Source of the DNA: Robertmurraya sp047302285
GTDB taxonomy: Bacteria; Bacillota; Bacilli; Bacillales; Cytobacillaceae
Direction: 5' to 3'
DNA: 64,000 nucleotides
NCBI RefSeq assembly: GCF_047302285.1
Contig: NZ_CP154845.1
Coordinates: 2,976,001-3,040,000, forward strand
Of the stretch, positions 51,109-60,989 are shown piece after piece. The translations under genes were made by a program, and so were the position numbers. Position 1 is the first letter of the stretch. Each line of letters starts with the position of its first letter. The notes under the pieces were generated by a model. It made no database searches and was not told the origin of the DNA. It was given only the letters and a program-made list of their open reading frames with translations.

Positions 51109-54100
51109 TTATTTCGTTAACTCGATCAATAAGTCTCCGGTCTGTATCGCTTCCCCATTGGAAACAAAAATATCCTTTACAATACCCGAAAATGGAGCCT
51201 GTACAGTCGTTTCCATTTTCATTGCTTCTGTAATCATGAGATGATCTCCTCTTTCGACCTTCTCCCCTTTTTCAACGATCACCTTAATCACTGTGCCAGG
51301 CATCGAAGCAGCAATATGTTGTTCATTTTTAGGATCAGCCTTTACCTTAGATGCAACCGTTGATTTAATACTTTCATCCTTAACGATTACCTCACGCGGC
51401 TGTCCGTTCAACTCAAAGTAAACGACTCTTGTACCATCTGGTTGCGGTTGTCCAATTGATACTAATTTGACGATTAATGTCTTTCCTTTTTCAATTTCGA
51501 CTTCAATCTCTTCACCAAGTCTCATTCCATAAAGGAAAGTAGGCGTATCTAATACGGAAACATCGCCAAATTTCTCTACCGTTCCCATATATTCTTTAAA
51601 TACCTTTGGATATAGGGCATGCGCGATCGCTTCAAAGCTTGTTACAGGTCTTCCAAGTTCTTTATTTAGATCAGCCTTGATGGCATCAAAATCGACCGGC
51701 TCTAATAATTCACCAGGACGAACGACAATCGGTTCCTTTCCTTTCAAGATGACTCGTTGTAATTCTTTCGGAAATCCACCAGTTGGCTGACCGAGATATC
51801 CTTCAAATAATTCTACAACAGAGTCTGGGAAATCGAGGCTTTCCCCTTTTGCAAGTACATCCTCTTCAGTTAGTTCATTTTGAACCATGTATAACGCCAT
51901 ATCGCCAACCACTTTTGAAGAAGGTGTAACTTTTACGATATCTCCAAACATTTGGTTAACACGGGCATACATTTCCTTTACTTCATCCCATCTTTCACCT
52001 AAACCGACCGCTTTAGCCTGTTGCTGGAGGTTACTATATTGCCCACCAGGCATTTCATGCTGATAAATTTCCGTATGTGGAGCCATCATACCACTTTCAA
52101 AATCTTGATAGTATTTACGAACATCCTCCCAATAATGGGATAACTGTTCCAAGGCAGCGATATCAACATCTGGCTTCCGATTCGTCCCTTCAAGGGCATA
52201 GTACAATGAATTGGCACTTGGCTGAGACGTTAAGCCTGCCATCGTACTTAAGGCCACATCGACGATATCCACTCCAGCTTCAATCGCCTTTGCATAAGTA
52301 AATATTCCATTTCCACTTGTGTCATGCGTATGAAGATGGATTGGAATATCAACTGTTTCCTTCAATTCAGAAATCAATGTGTAAGCCGCCTGTGGTTTCA
52401 AGAGGCCTGCCATATCTTTAATTCCAAGAATATGCGCTCCTTGTTGTTCCAATTCCTTCGCTAAGCTCTTATAGTAATTTATATCATATTTTTTTCTAGA
52501 AGGGTCTGATATATCTCCTGTGTAGCAAATAGAAGCTTCTGCAATTTTCCCAGTTTGTCTAACCGCATCAATTGCTACTTCCATTCCTTTAACCCAGTTT
52601 AAGCTATCAAAGATGCGAAAAACGTCAATTCCTGCATATGCAGATTTCTCGACAAATTCTCGGATGACATTATCTGGATAATTTTTGTAACCTACCGCAT
52701 TTGAAGCTCTTAAAAGCATTTGCAACAATACATTTGGGACTTGCTTTCTTATTGTTAAAAGTCTTTCCCATGGATCTTCTTTTAAGAAACGATAAGCGAC
52801 ATCAAAGGTTGCCCCGCCCCACATTTCAAAACTGAACATGTCTGGTAGAAGCTTTGCTGTCGGCTCAGCGATATGTTTAATATCCGTTGTTCGAACACGA
52901 GTAGCTAATAAGGATTGATGAGCATCTCGGAACGTCGTATCTGTTAGTAACACTTTCTCCTGCTTTTTGACCCAATCAACAAGACCTTCTGCACCTTTTT
53001 CATCTAAAATTTGCTTTGTTCCACTTTGATATGGAGTTGTTAACTTAAGCTTTGGTATTCTTGGTTTTTCAAAAACTGGGCGCTTTTTCTTTTCTACCCC
53101 TGGGAAACCGTTAACCGTCACGTTTGCTATATATGTAAGCATTTTTGTACCCCGGTCCTTGCTCACAGGAAACAAAAACAGTTCTGGCGTCTTATCGAGA
53201 AAGGAAGTATCATATTCACCTGAACGGAATTTTTTGTGTTTCACTACATTCACTAGAAATGGAATATTCGTTTTAATTCCACGAATCCGAAATTCTTGCA
53301 GATTTCTCACCATTTTTGATGCTGCATGCTCAAAAGTCATGGCATGTGTCGATAGTTTCACAAGTAAAGAATCGTAAAATGGAGTAATAATCGCTCCTGC
53401 AAAGCCATTCCCTGCATCTAAACGTACGCCAAATCCCCCACCGGAGCGATAAGCATTAATTCTCCCAGTGTCAGGCATAAAGTTATTTAACGGATCTTCT
53501 GTCGTAACACGAGACTGAATCGCATAGCCATGGATTTTAATATCCTTTTGTTCTGGGATAGCAACGATTTCAGAATGAAGTGAATGACCTTCTGCAACTA
53601 ATATTTGTGACTGAACAATATCAATACCCGTGATCATTTCTGTAATCGTATGCTCTACTTGAACACGTGGATTGACTTCAATAAAGAAGAATTCATCGTT
53701 TGCTACTAAAAACTCAACAGTTCCAGCATTTAAGTAATGAACATTTTTCATTAAGTGGACAGCTGCATCACAAATTTCTTCCCTTAATGAATTGGAAATA
53801 CTAACACATGGGGCAACTTCAACCACTTTCTGATGCCGACGTTGTACTGAGCAGTCACGCTCATACAAATGGACAATATTGCCGACTTCATCTCCTATAA
53901 TTTGAACCTCGATATGCTTCGGATTCTCAATAAATCTCTCCACATAGACTTCATCATTTCCGAATGCAGCTTTTGCTTCTGACTTTGCCCGATCATAGGC
54001 TTGTTCAACTTCTTCTAGGCTTTTAACAATCCGCATTCCGCGGCCACCACCGCCAAGAGATGCTTTAATAATAATCGGAAAACCATACTTTTCTCCAAAT

Positions 54101-54549
54101 TCAATAACCTCAGCCACATTAGAAACAGGTCCATCGCTTCCAGGAATAACAGGAATTTGAGCCTTTTGTGCTTGTGTACGTGCTTTTACCTTGTCCCCAA
54201 ACATATCCAAATGCTGAGATTTTGGTCCAACAAAAATAATGCCTTCTTCCTCACATCTTCTAGCAAAATGGATATTTTCTGATAAGAAACCATATCCAGG
54301 ATGAATGGCATCTACATCACTAGCCTTTGCAATTTCAATAATTCCATCTATATCGAGATATGCATCAATTGGTTTTTTTCCCTCACCAACGAGATATGCT
54401 TCATCTGCTTTGTAACGGTGGAATGAACCTGAATCTTCTTTCGAGTAAATAGCCACGGTACGAATATTTAATTCCGTACATGCACGGAACACTCGAATGG
54501 CAATTTCTCCTCTATTTGCAACTAAAACCTTGTTAATCTTTTTCACCAT
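51109..54549 (-). CDS. pycA: Pyruvate carboxylase
   Basis: The anaplerotic enzyme making oxaloacetate from pyruvate, ATP and bicarbonate. The 1,146 residues contain all domains in one chain: biotin carboxylase (1 to about 460; KVLVANRGEIAIRVFRA, GGGGRGMRI glycine loop, ERDCSVQRRHQKVVEVAP, FIEVNPRVQVEHT), carboxyltransferase (about 535-800; TDTTFRDAHQSLLATRVRT, metal-binding HLHTHDTSG), an allosteric/tetramerisation linker, and the C-terminal biotinyl domain with TEAMKMET. The ATG at 54549 has GAGGTG upstream. It stands alone, between ftsW and the IS110 element. Confidence 0.98.
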   Translation of the reverse strand: MVKKINKVLVANRGEIAIRVFRACTELNIRTVAIYSKEDSGSFHRYKADEAYLVGEGKKPIDAYLDIDGIIEIAKASDVDAIHPGYGFLSENIHFARRCEEEGIIFVGPKSQHLDMFGDKVKARTQAQKAQIPVIPGSDGPVSNVAEVIEFGEKYGFPIIIKASLGGGGRGMRIVKSLEEVEQAYDRAKSEAKAAFGNDEVYVERFIENPKHIEVQIIGDEVGNIVHLYERDCSVQRRHQKVVEVAPCVSISNSLREEICDAAVHLMKNVHYLNAGTVEFLVANDEFFFIEVNPRVQVEHTITEMITGIDIVQSQILVAEGHSLHSEIVAIPEQKDIKIHGYAIQSRVTTEDPLNNFMPDTGRINAYRSGGGFGVRLDAGNGFAGAIITPFYDSLLVKLSTHAMTFEHAASKMVRNLQEFRIRGIKTNIPFLVNVVKHKKFRSGEYDTSFLDKTPELFLFPVSKDRGTKMLTYIANVTVNGFPGVEKKKRPVFEKPRIPKLKLTTPYQSGTKQILDEKGAEGLVDWVKKQEKVLLTDTTFRDAHQSLLATRVRTTDIKHIAEPTAKLLPDMFSFEMWGGATFDVAYRFLKEDPWERLLTIRKQVPNVLLQMLLRASNAVGYKNYPDNVIREFVEKSAYAGIDVFRIFDSLNWVKGMEVAIDAVRQTGKIAEASICYTGDISDPSRKKYDINYYKSLAKELEQQGAHILGIKDMAGLLKPQAAYTLISELKETVDIPIHLHTHDTSGNGIFTYAKAIEAGVDIVDVALSTMAGLTSQPSANSLYYALEGTNRKPDVDIAALEQLSHYWEDVRKYYQDFESGMMAPHTEIYQHEMPGGQYSNLQQQAKAVGLGERWDEVKEMYARVNQMFGDIVKVTPSSKVVGDMALYMVQNELTEEDVLAKGESLDFPDSVVELFEGYLGQPTGGFPKELQRVILKGKEPIVVRPGELLEPVDFDAIKADLNKELGRPVTSFEAIAHALYPKVFKEYMGTVEKFGDVSVLDTPTFLYGMRLGEEIEVEIEKGKTLIVKLVSIGQPQPDGTRVVYFELNGQPREVIVKDESIKSTVASKVKADPKNEQHIAASMPGTVIKVIVEKGEKVERGDHLMITEAMKMETTVQAPFSGIVKDIFVSNGEAIQTGDLLIELTK

Positions 54550-54742
54550 TAGAACACCTCATTTTTACGATATTTTTTCTCTGAACGTCTTAACCATCAT
54601 GCATTTTATAGCATACTAGCAATATATATTATCGTGGTATATTTGGCCTTTAATAAAAAATGTGACCAATGTTGCAATTGTGAAAATATATAAAATTTTA
54701 TTATTTTATTCTACTATAGGTATACTGTTTTTCACAACGATA

Positions 54743-54777
54743 GAAAAAAAAAACAAGCCGAAAACTTGTCTTTTTTC
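54743..54777 (-). terminator. Terminator downstream of ftsW
   Basis: ACAAG/CTTGT (54753-54757 with 54765-54769), extended by an A/T section, is followed on the minus strand by about ten Ts. Confidence 0.82.
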
Positions 54778-54818
54778 ATCACAAATCGGTCATAATTCAC
54801 GCGGCCCATTCTCAACTA

Positions 54819-56024
54819 TTACGCCTTAAACCCTCTATTTTTACTAGAAGGCACTACTTGGATTTCATTTGTATCCTTTGATTTATACTTATCTTCATAA
54901 TTTACAAACATGGAGACATTAACTAAAATCCCCATTGCTATGGATAGCTGTATTAACGATGAGCCGCCATAGCTGACAAATGGAAGTGGAATCCCCATTA
55001 GAGGGAATATTCCTGAAATCCCTGCCAAATTAATAAAAGTTTGAATCCCAATCATACTGGCTATACCGATCGCCAGTAGACTTCCAAATGGATCTTTTCC
55101 TTTCAATCCAATAAAGATCCCCTTTAAAACGATGTAACTTAAAGACAAGAGGACAAATCCAACTCCAAATACTCCTAGTTCCTCAGAAATGACGGCCATA
55201 ATGAAGTCGGTATGTGGTTCTGGTAAATACCCTAGTTTCTGAATACTTTGCCCTAAACCAAGGCCATCAATTCCTCCCCCTCCAATTGCATAGAAAGAAT
55301 TGATTAAATGATAGCCACTTTCTTCCGCAACACCTTCAGCAAATGGATCTAACAGGACTTTAAATCTATCTAGACGTGTTTCAGAGAAAATTTTATCACT
55401 TAGGAACAGAACGAGCGGAATGGACATGACTCCACCTAGAGCACCTAGCTTAAGGATACTTTTAAAATTCATTCCAGATGAAATGATGATCGTTCCCGAT
55501 ATTAAAAGAATGATTGCAACGGTCCCATAATCTGGCTGTTCCGCAATCAAAAAGGAAACGAGGATGATAAATACTAACGGAGGAAGTACTCCTTTATTAA
55601 ATTGATTTATGTACTGTTGTTTTTTGGCGTATACAGCAGCCAAATAAACGATCACGGCCACTTTTACAAATTCAGATGGTTGTAGTCGAATAGGCCCAAA
55701 TTCAAACCAACTTCGGGCATTCCCAGCAATCGTACCAAATTTTAATACTCCTATTAATGAAATGAGTGAAAGTAAGAAGATTGGAACTAATACCTTGTTA
55801 TTAAGATAGAGCTTGTACGGAACAATAGCAAAAAATAAAAACACGACTAGTCCGCCAAGTAAAAATATTCTTTGTCTTATGAAAAAATGATCACTCTCAA
55901 AACCATATCTTTGAATCGCTGTTACCATACTTGCACTATAGACCATAACAAGACCAAATATAGATAGTAATATAACGACAATTATGAGTGAATAATCGTA
56001 TGATTTAAGTACTTTCTTTAGCAT
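54819..56024 (-). CDS. ftsW: Division SEDS glycosyltransferase FtsW
   Basis: The septal peptidoglycan polymerase that works with PbpB. The ATG at 56024 (MLKKVLKSYDYSL, the same N-terminus as in B. subtilis) follows AAGGAAGG; codons upstream of it are not conserved. The 401 residues have ten helices; VMVYSASMV, SWFEFGPIRLQPSEF, GLGLGQSIQKLGYLPEPHTDF and PFVSYGGSS are the SEDS motifs. This is the second SEDS gene of the window; its place between ylaN and pycA identifies it as the ylaO/ftsW orthologue rather than spoVE. Confidence 0.94.
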   Translation of the reverse strand: MLKKVLKSYDYSLIIVVILLSIFGLVMVYSASMVTAIQRYGFESDHFFIRQRIFLLGGLVVFLFFAIVPYKLYLNNKVLVPIFLLSLISLIGVLKFGTIAGNARSWFEFGPIRLQPSEFVKVAVIVYLAAVYAKKQQYINQFNKGVLPPLVFIILVSFLIAEQPDYGTVAIILLISGTIIISSGMNFKSILKLGALGGVMSIPLVLFLSDKIFSETRLDRFKVLLDPFAEGVAEESGYHLINSFYAIGGGGIDGLGLGQSIQKLGYLPEPHTDFIMAVISEELGVFGVGFVLLSLSYIVLKGIFIGLKGKDPFGSLLAIGIASMIGIQTFINLAGISGIFPLMGIPLPFVSYGGSSLIQLSIAMGILVNVSMFVNYEDKYKSKDTNEIQVVPSSKNRGFKA

Positions 56025-56096
56025 ACAATCCTTCCTTATCTCCATTATTCTATTAAACATTCATTCAAAATTTTAGTAAATGAATAAAGCGATATG

Positions 56097-56140
56097 TAAA
56101 AAAACTCAAACGATCCTACCGTAACGTTTGAGTTTTTTAT
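56097..56140 (-). terminator. Terminator downstream of ylaN
   Basis: A 12-bp perfect stem (56101-56112 with 56125-56136) is flanked by A and T runs; on the minus strand it ends in seven Ts. Confidence 0.85.
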
Positions 56141-56207
56141 TTAGTCTATTTCGTGTAGATACACGTTTTTCCTACCGCTTCATATAAAACAAAGAAGGAA
56201 TGACTAT

Positions 56208-56489
56208 TTATTTTTTTTGTGAAGCTTCATGCAGAGCTGAAAGTTCTCTTTCTAATTCATCTAGAATAGCTTTTCCTACTCTATCCTCCACTAAACCGAG
56301 GCGAACGGCAAAATCTATTTCTCGAGATAGCCCAAACATTTGCGTATCCAACACCTCTTCATACAAAGGGCATTGTGGCATTGTTAGATTATCCATTTGC
56401 ACTTTAATGAGCTTCAATATTTTATCAGCATCAGCCTTTAACAGGGCATTTGCCTTTTCACGATGATCGATTATCATTTCTGACGCCAA
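56208..56489 (-). CDS. ylaN: YlaN family protein
   Basis: A 93-residue protein almost identical in its core to B. subtilis YlaN: ILKLIKVQMDNLTMPQCPLYEEVLDTQMFGLSREIDFAVRLGLVED. The family is linked to iron homeostasis and Fur function in staphylococci and to cell shape in B. subtilis; neither can be read from the sequence. The TTG start at 56489 follows GGGGGGATCAAG and gives the same MASEM N-terminus. Confidence 0.94.
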   Translation of the reverse strand: MASEMIIDHREKANALLKADADKILKLIKVQMDNLTMPQCPLYEEVLDTQMFGLSREIDFAVRLGLVEDRVGKAILDELERELSALHEASQKK

Positions 56490-56667
56490 CTTGATCCCCC
56501 CGTTTCCGAGCGATTATCCTTCTATAAATTCTAACCTTATAAGAGGAAAAATGCAAGTAGATTAAGATAGACACCGCATTTTCCTACGAACATTCAAAAA
56601 AACTGAAAATATGACATATTCATTTATTATCAGTATAATGACTATGTAAGCACAGAGGGGGGATATA

Positions 56668-57165
56668 ATGGAATCAATCGTTATGTTATCTGGCAATGTA
56701 AAATATACTATTACGTTAGATCCTAGTGTTTGGATTTTTGATGATAGACGCAAAGACTTACATACTTATTTCCACGAGCAACAAGAAGAACTGGATACGC
56801 TTGAGGAATATACGAAGGAAGTCTCCAAACATTGGGATCGAGAAATTATAGAAGGTGCTGTTGTACCTCCTACTTTGAAAACAGAAAAAAAGTACTTAAA
56901 GGAAGAGCTTTTAACTGGTACTTTTTGTATTCCATTTAAACCATTTTTGAAGAACGCAGAAGTTAGTGAGAATGCTAAAACTCTCATGATTGAAACAATT
57001 GATGGAACGGTCACAATTCCTTTAACAGAAGCAGAGAAAATGGTTCTTGGATTCTCAAAGGATGGGAAACCACTTAAAGAGGATGGACCAATCCATTGCT
57101 ATTATGGAGATGGTTCAAACTATGAAAACCCAATAAAGAACGTCGTATCATTTCGGGTGGAATGA
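56668..57165 (+). CDS. Conserved hypothetical protein, YlaL-like
   Basis: A 165-residue protein with no signal peptide or helix bundle. Conserved-looking parts are ITLDPSVWIFDDRRKDL near the N-terminus, WDREIIEGAVVPPT, and a C-terminal DGPIHCYYGDGSNYENPIKNVVSFRV. By position, between ylaN and phoH, it matches B. subtilis ylaL, but I leave the symbol blank. The ATG at 56668 follows AGAGGGGGG. It shares a terminator with phoH. Confidence 0.78.
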   Translation: MESIVMLSGNVKYTITLDPSVWIFDDRRKDLHTYFHEQQEELDTLEEYTKEVSKHWDREIIEGAVVPPTLKTEKKYLKEELLTGTFCIPFKPFLKNAEVSENAKTLMIETIDGTVTIPLTEAEKMVLGFSKDGKPLKEDGPIHCYYGDGSNYENPIKNVVSFRVE

Positions 57166-57209
57166 TAAAAGACGATGTCCTGTTCATGCATTAGGACATC
57201 GTCTTTTAT
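57165..57209. terminator. Bidirectional terminator between the ylaL-like gene and phoH
   Basis: A perfect stem of about 17 bp (57165-57181 with 57193-57209) carries A/T tracts on both ends. Confidence 0.9.
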
Positions 57210-57214
57210 TTGTT

Positions 57215-58543
57215 TTAAAGTAAATCTGCCGCTAGCTGTGCAAGTCCTGATCTTTCCCCTTTGAAGAGTTTTACGTGACCTGCTATCGGCTCATTTTTAA
57301 ATTTCTCAACAACATATGTAAGACCGTTGTTGTACGCATCTAAATACGGATGATCAATTTGTTCTGGATCTCCCATTAACACAATTTTACTTCTGTCCCC
57401 TACCCTTGTCAGTATTGTTTTCACTTCATGCTTTGTAAGATTTTGGGCCTCATCGATGATGATGAATTGATCAGGAATACTTCTTCCACGAATATAGGTT
57501 AGAGCCTCTACCTCAATTGAACCCATACCAGCTAGAATGGCATCCAATTCCCCAGGCTTTTTAACATTAAATAAAAATTCTAGGTTGTCATAAATCGGTT
57601 GCATCCATGGACGAAGTTTTTCTTCCTTTTCTCCAGGTAAAAAGCCCAAATCCTTTCCAACAGGGACGATCGGTCTTGCAACTAGCAATTTTTTGTAATC
57701 TCCATAGTCCTCTGTCTGCATCAACCCTGCCGCTAAAGCTAATAATGTTTTTCCAGTGCCTGCTTTTCCAATTAACGTGACCAAAGGGACGTCTTTTCTC
57801 AGTAAGAGTTCAATTGCCATTGTTTGTTGCGCATTGCGCGAACGAATGCCCCAAATGTGATCATGGTCAAAAATAAGCTTTTTTACGTAAGTCCCGGTTT
57901 GATCAACCATTCCAATAGCAGAAGTGGAGGAGCCTAGTGTGTCCTTCATCAGTAAAAACTGATTTGGGTAGAGAGATATATTCCCAAGTTCTGAAAGAGG
58001 AAGCTCCTTTTTCTCATAAAAGCTATTCAAAACAGTGATGTCCACAAATTGTTCGACGATCCCTGTATAAATATGGTCATTTTCGATTACCCGATCACTT
58101 AGAAAGTCTTCTGAATAAAGGCCAATCGCGTCTGCTTTTACTCTGACAAGTGCATCTTTGCTAACTAAAATGACTCGCTTTCCATCTAATTTCGTTTCTT
58201 CTTCTAGAGATAAATTTTTCGCAACCGCCAATATGCGGTTATCATTTGTTTTTTCCACAAAAATATCCTGAAGCTGATGAAATGAGCGATGATTCAACTC
58301 AATTCGTAAAGCACCGCCATTTTCAAGAGGTATTTTTTCATGTAGCTTACCGGCTTGTCTTAAGCCGTCAATGAGTCTTGATACTTGTCTCGCATTCCTT
58401 CCAATCTCATCCATATTGCGTTTTTTTGAGTCCACTTCTTCGAGTACAACTGCTGGAATAACCACTTCATTGTCTTCAAATGAAAATATGGAATATGGGT
58501 CTTGCAACAAGACATTTGTATCTAACACATAAATTTTTGTCAA
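57215..58543 (-). CDS. ylaK: PhoH-family ATPase with PIN domain (YlaK)
   Basis: A 442-residue protein with an N-terminal PIN nuclease domain (IYVLDTNVLLQDPY at 4-17, VVLEEVDSKKR, NDNRILAVA) and a C-terminal PhoH P-loop ATPase (Walker A IGKAGTGKTLLALA near 262, Walker B FIIIDEAQN near 370, RVGDRSKIVLMGDPEQID). This PhoH2-like architecture suggests RNA unwinding and cleavage, as shown for mycobacterial relatives. The TTG start at 58543 follows AGGAGGCATAGAC. Confidence 0.93.
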   Translation of the reverse strand: MTKIYVLDTNVLLQDPYSIFSFEDNEVVIPAVVLEEVDSKKRNMDEIGRNARQVSRLIDGLRQAGKLHEKIPLENGGALRIELNHRSFHQLQDIFVEKTNDNRILAVAKNLSLEEETKLDGKRVILVSKDALVRVKADAIGLYSEDFLSDRVIENDHIYTGIVEQFVDITVLNSFYEKKELPLSELGNISLYPNQFLLMKDTLGSSTSAIGMVDQTGTYVKKLIFDHDHIWGIRSRNAQQTMAIELLLRKDVPLVTLIGKAGTGKTLLALAAGLMQTEDYGDYKKLLVARPIVPVGKDLGFLPGEKEEKLRPWMQPIYDNLEFLFNVKKPGELDAILAGMGSIEVEALTYIRGRSIPDQFIIIDEAQNLTKHEVKTILTRVGDRSKIVLMGDPEQIDHPYLDAYNNGLTYVVEKFKNEPIAGHVKLFKGERSGLAQLAADLL

Positions 58544-58774
58544 GTCTATGCCTCCTGCTCCTCATAGGTCTTTTTTTAGGCTTTAATCTTTTTAGCAACC
58601 TGTTTGCATAAGCCAACCGTTGGATAGGTAGAACTTTGTAAAATATATGTTTTCTCGCATAAAGATAGAAGAAATTTTGCACAATAATCATAATGATTCC
58701 TTTTTCAGGTTGAATCACATGGAGAACTAGTACATCAATCTTATGACTTTCAAATCATCTAGGAGGTGCCATTC

Positions 58775-59377
58775 ATGATGAAAAAAGGGGTTATCATGAT
58801 CATTCTATTACTCCTAATCTCAGGTTGTGGAGCAAATCGAAACGATGCAAACGAACCGAATAACGGGCAACAACAGGCACTTAATGTTAAAAACTCTACG
58901 ATCCAAAATGTAGACCGCAAAAGTGGTCAAGAGATCTCTCAACATCTTGTCGACTTAGCTTCAAGTATCCCAAATGTAAATGATGCCACTGCCGTTGTAC
59001 TTGGAAATTATGCCGTTGTCGGCATTGACGTCAATGAAGATCTCGAACGTTCTGAAGTGGGCTCCATTAAATATTCTGTAGCAGAGAGCCTGAAAAAAGA
59101 TCCTCATGGTGCACGTGCCGTTGTGGTAGCCGACCCAGATATGACAGCAAGAATTAGAGAAATTGCCGATGATATACGAGATGGCAAACCGGTTCAAGGG
59201 ATTTTTAATGAACTTGCTGATATTTCTGGAAGACTAATGCCTGAGATCCCTGCCGATATGGTCGAGCCAGATACGAAAGAAAACACAGTCGATAAACCAA
59301 AAGATAAGTTAAACAATAAACAAACTGATCAATTAGAAGAAAACCAGGAAGAACAATCGAACCATCATTTAGATTAA
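58775..59377 (+). CDS. ylaJ: YhcN/YlaJ-family sporulation lipoprotein
   Basis: A 200-residue lipoprotein: ATG at 58775 after AGGAGGTG, signal peptide MMKKGVIMIILLLLISGC with lipobox ISGC, then a polar linker and the YhcN/YlaJ core (AVVLGNYAVVGIDVNEDLERSEVGSIKYSVAESLKKDPHGARAVVVADPDM). The C-terminal tail is charged and glutamine/asparagine-rich. Family members act in spore or cortex-associated layers. The standard order next to phoH is kept. Confidence 0.9.
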   Translation: MMKKGVIMIILLLLISGCGANRNDANEPNNGQQQALNVKNSTIQNVDRKSGQEISQHLVDLASSIPNVNDATAVVLGNYAVVGIDVNEDLERSEVGSIKYSVAESLKKDPHGARAVVVADPDMTARIREIADDIRDGKPVQGIFNELADISGRLMPEIPADMVEPDTKENTVDKPKDKLNNKQTDQLEENQEEQSNHHLD

Positions 59378-59380
59378 TCA

Positions 59381-59419
59381 TGAAAGAGCTTAGCCCTCAA
59401 TTGCGGCTAAGCTCTTTTC
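59381..59419. terminator. Bidirectional terminator overlapping the flavin-protein gene end
   Basis: A 15-bp stem (59381-59395 with 59405-59419) starts just after ylaJ. Its right arm is part of the last codons of the convergent gene. Confidence 0.85.
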
Positions 59420-59862
59420 ATCTCATCCATGACTTGACGGTCTAATCGTAATGCAGCATCAAGATCATAGGTTTTATCATATTGTGGCTCTACAATTATT
59501 TTTGAGCCGTAGAACATTACATCCCTGACTTCTAAAACATTAATCATCGCTAAAGCTAACTTCAGCGGTACATTTTCCATTGTATCTACCACAAGAAGCG
59601 CTTCTCCACTAATGGAATAAGTACTTTCATTGACGATCACATTAAGTACGACCTGATTGTTTTCTTGAATATTTTGCACAATTCTAGAACGACTATCGAC
59701 AGCAAAGAAGATCGTATTTTCGTCTTTTGCATAAACCCATGAAATTGCATTAACGTTTGGTCCACCTGTCTCATAATCAACAGTCGCTATTGTCACAAAG
59801 CGTTCTTTTTTCAATTCATCAAGCAATGGTTTGATTAAAATGGGCTCCACTTGATTGGCCAT
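59407..59862 (-). CDS. Pyridoxamine 5'-phosphate oxidase-family (FMN split-barrel) protein
   Basis: A 151-residue protein of the flavin-binding split-barrel fold: FVTIATVDYETGGPNVNAISWVYAKDENTIFFAVD is the first barrel sheet, followed by RIVQNIQENNQVVLNVI and SISGEALLV. FMN or F420-like cofactor binding is inferred from the family; the substrate is unknown. The ATG at 59862 follows TAGGAGGGGATAGGA. I know of no fixed gene name. Confidence 0.82.
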   Translation of the reverse strand: MANQVEPILIKPLLDELKKERFVTIATVDYETGGPNVNAISWVYAKDENTIFFAVDSRSRIVQNIQENNQVVLNVIVNESTYSISGEALLVVDTMENVPLKLALAMINVLEVRDVMFYGSKIIVEPQYDKTYDLDAALRLDRQVMDEMKRA

Positions 59863-60084
59863 TCCTATCCCCTCCTACCGTTCCATTCCAATATTATATT
59901 ATATCCATGTTATCATAAATCTTAATTGAAATATGTTAAAAAACATACATTTGATAATGAATTTTGTAAAAGCTTGCTCTTCTTATTCATCACAGTTCAT
60001 CTAGAAGATAAGACATTTGCTTCTGAGAATGGTATACTAGGAACATTGAAACACTGCCGTCTAGTAAAATGAAGAGGTGTAATC

Positions 60085-60285
60085 ATGAGAGTAAAATGCG
60101 TAATTTGTGACCAAATAGAATCCATTGAGGATCATTCTGTCCAAGCAAAGAAATTAAGAAATCGTCCTATCCATACATTTATGTGCAAACCTTGTGAAAC
60201 AAGAATTACAGAACGAACAAATGAAAGGATTGCGACTGGAAACTTCAAACTATACCGGTCCAATAATGAAGAGGACGATTGGTGA
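60085..60285 (+). CDS. ylaI: DUF2197 zinc-binding protein YlaI
   Basis: A 66-residue protein with CVICDQIE (residues 5-12) and CKPCETR near 35, a four-cysteine zinc ribbon typical of DUF2197. The ATG at 60085 follows GAAGAGGTG. Function is unknown; it may bind nucleic acid or protein. It shares a terminator with the gene downstream. Confidence 0.9.
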   Translation: MRVKCVICDQIESIEDHSVQAKKLRNRPIHTFMCKPCETRITERTNERIATGNFKLYRSNNEEDDW

Positions 60286-60303
60286 ATCGACTTAACTGCA
60301 TGA

Positions 60304-60338
60304 AAAACTCCGCTCAAAATCTTGAGCGGAGTTTTTTT
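60304..60338. terminator. Bidirectional terminator after ylaI
   Basis: A 14-bp perfect stem with a four-base loop (60304-60317 with 60322-60335) ends in a T run on the plus strand. Confidence 0.9.
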
Positions 60339-60624
60339 ATTGTGGATAGTTGCGATATTTTTCTGGTTGTTGATTAATTTGATTTAACATCACATCAATT
60401 AATTCTCGGGGAAATCTCTGCTTTTTTCTTTCACCCTGCTGCTCAAAGTGTACATAATACATGTCTTCATCTTGAGAAACCTCAATATTAGAAAGAAAAT
60501 GCTTTTCTAATAAAATGTCATAGAACATTTTTTCGGTCTCAACAGCAGCCGTATCATCTGGTCGTGCATCAATGACGACTTTAATCGTTAACCAATTATA
60601 GATTGCATCTTGTATTGAATCCAT
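60337..60624 (-). CDS. Conserved hypothetical protein, 95 residues
   Basis: A small cytoplasmic protein beginning MDSIQDAIYNWLTIKVVIDARPDDTAAVETEKMF. I recall closely similar proteins beside ylaH in other Bacillaceae, but no assigned function. ELIDVMLNQINQQPEKYRNYP closes the protein. It follows ylaH by 11 bases and is likely in its operon. Confidence 0.82.
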   Translation of the reverse strand: MDSIQDAIYNWLTIKVVIDARPDDTAAVETEKMFYDILLEKHFLSNIEVSQDEDMYYVHFEQQGERKKQRFPRELIDVMLNQINQQPEKYRNYPQ

Positions 60625-60635
60625 ACGCTTCCCCT

Positions 60636-60959
60636 TTACGCTTCATTTCCATGTTCTCGATGTTTTCTTTCCTGATGTAAGCGGATTTTATATATGATTA
60701 AAATTAACGCTGCTACAACAAGACCCTCTGCAATCGGTAAAAAGACTGCAAAAAAGGTTAAAATTGTACATCCAAACACTAAGAAAGCATAAATAATAAT
60801 GTTTTGTAACAAAGGTAGCTTTCTTGCAAATCCTAATTTGAATACGATCACACACAGAATGATGACCGTTATATAAAGAAGCCACATTCCTAATTTAGGG
60901 TTATCATCGACTTTGAACAGTGCAGCGAAAAAAGTCAAGCGTTCAGTAATATCCAACAT
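60636..60959 (-). CDS. ylaH: YlaH-like membrane protein
   Basis: A 107-residue protein with three hydrophobic helices (about 23-41, 50-70, 73-90) and a basic C-terminal tail with KIRLHQERKHREHG. It matches the YlaH-like family in length and position, downstream of typA. The ATG at 60959 is preceded by GGGGAG. Function is unknown. Confidence 0.9.
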   Translation of the reverse strand: MLDITERLTFFAALFKVDDNPKLGMWLLYITVIILCVIVFKLGFARKLPLLQNIIIYAFLVFGCTILTFFAVFLPIAEGLVVAALILIIYKIRLHQERKHREHGNEA

Positions 60960-60989
60960 TCTCCATTACTCCCCTTTAACGTACAGCTT

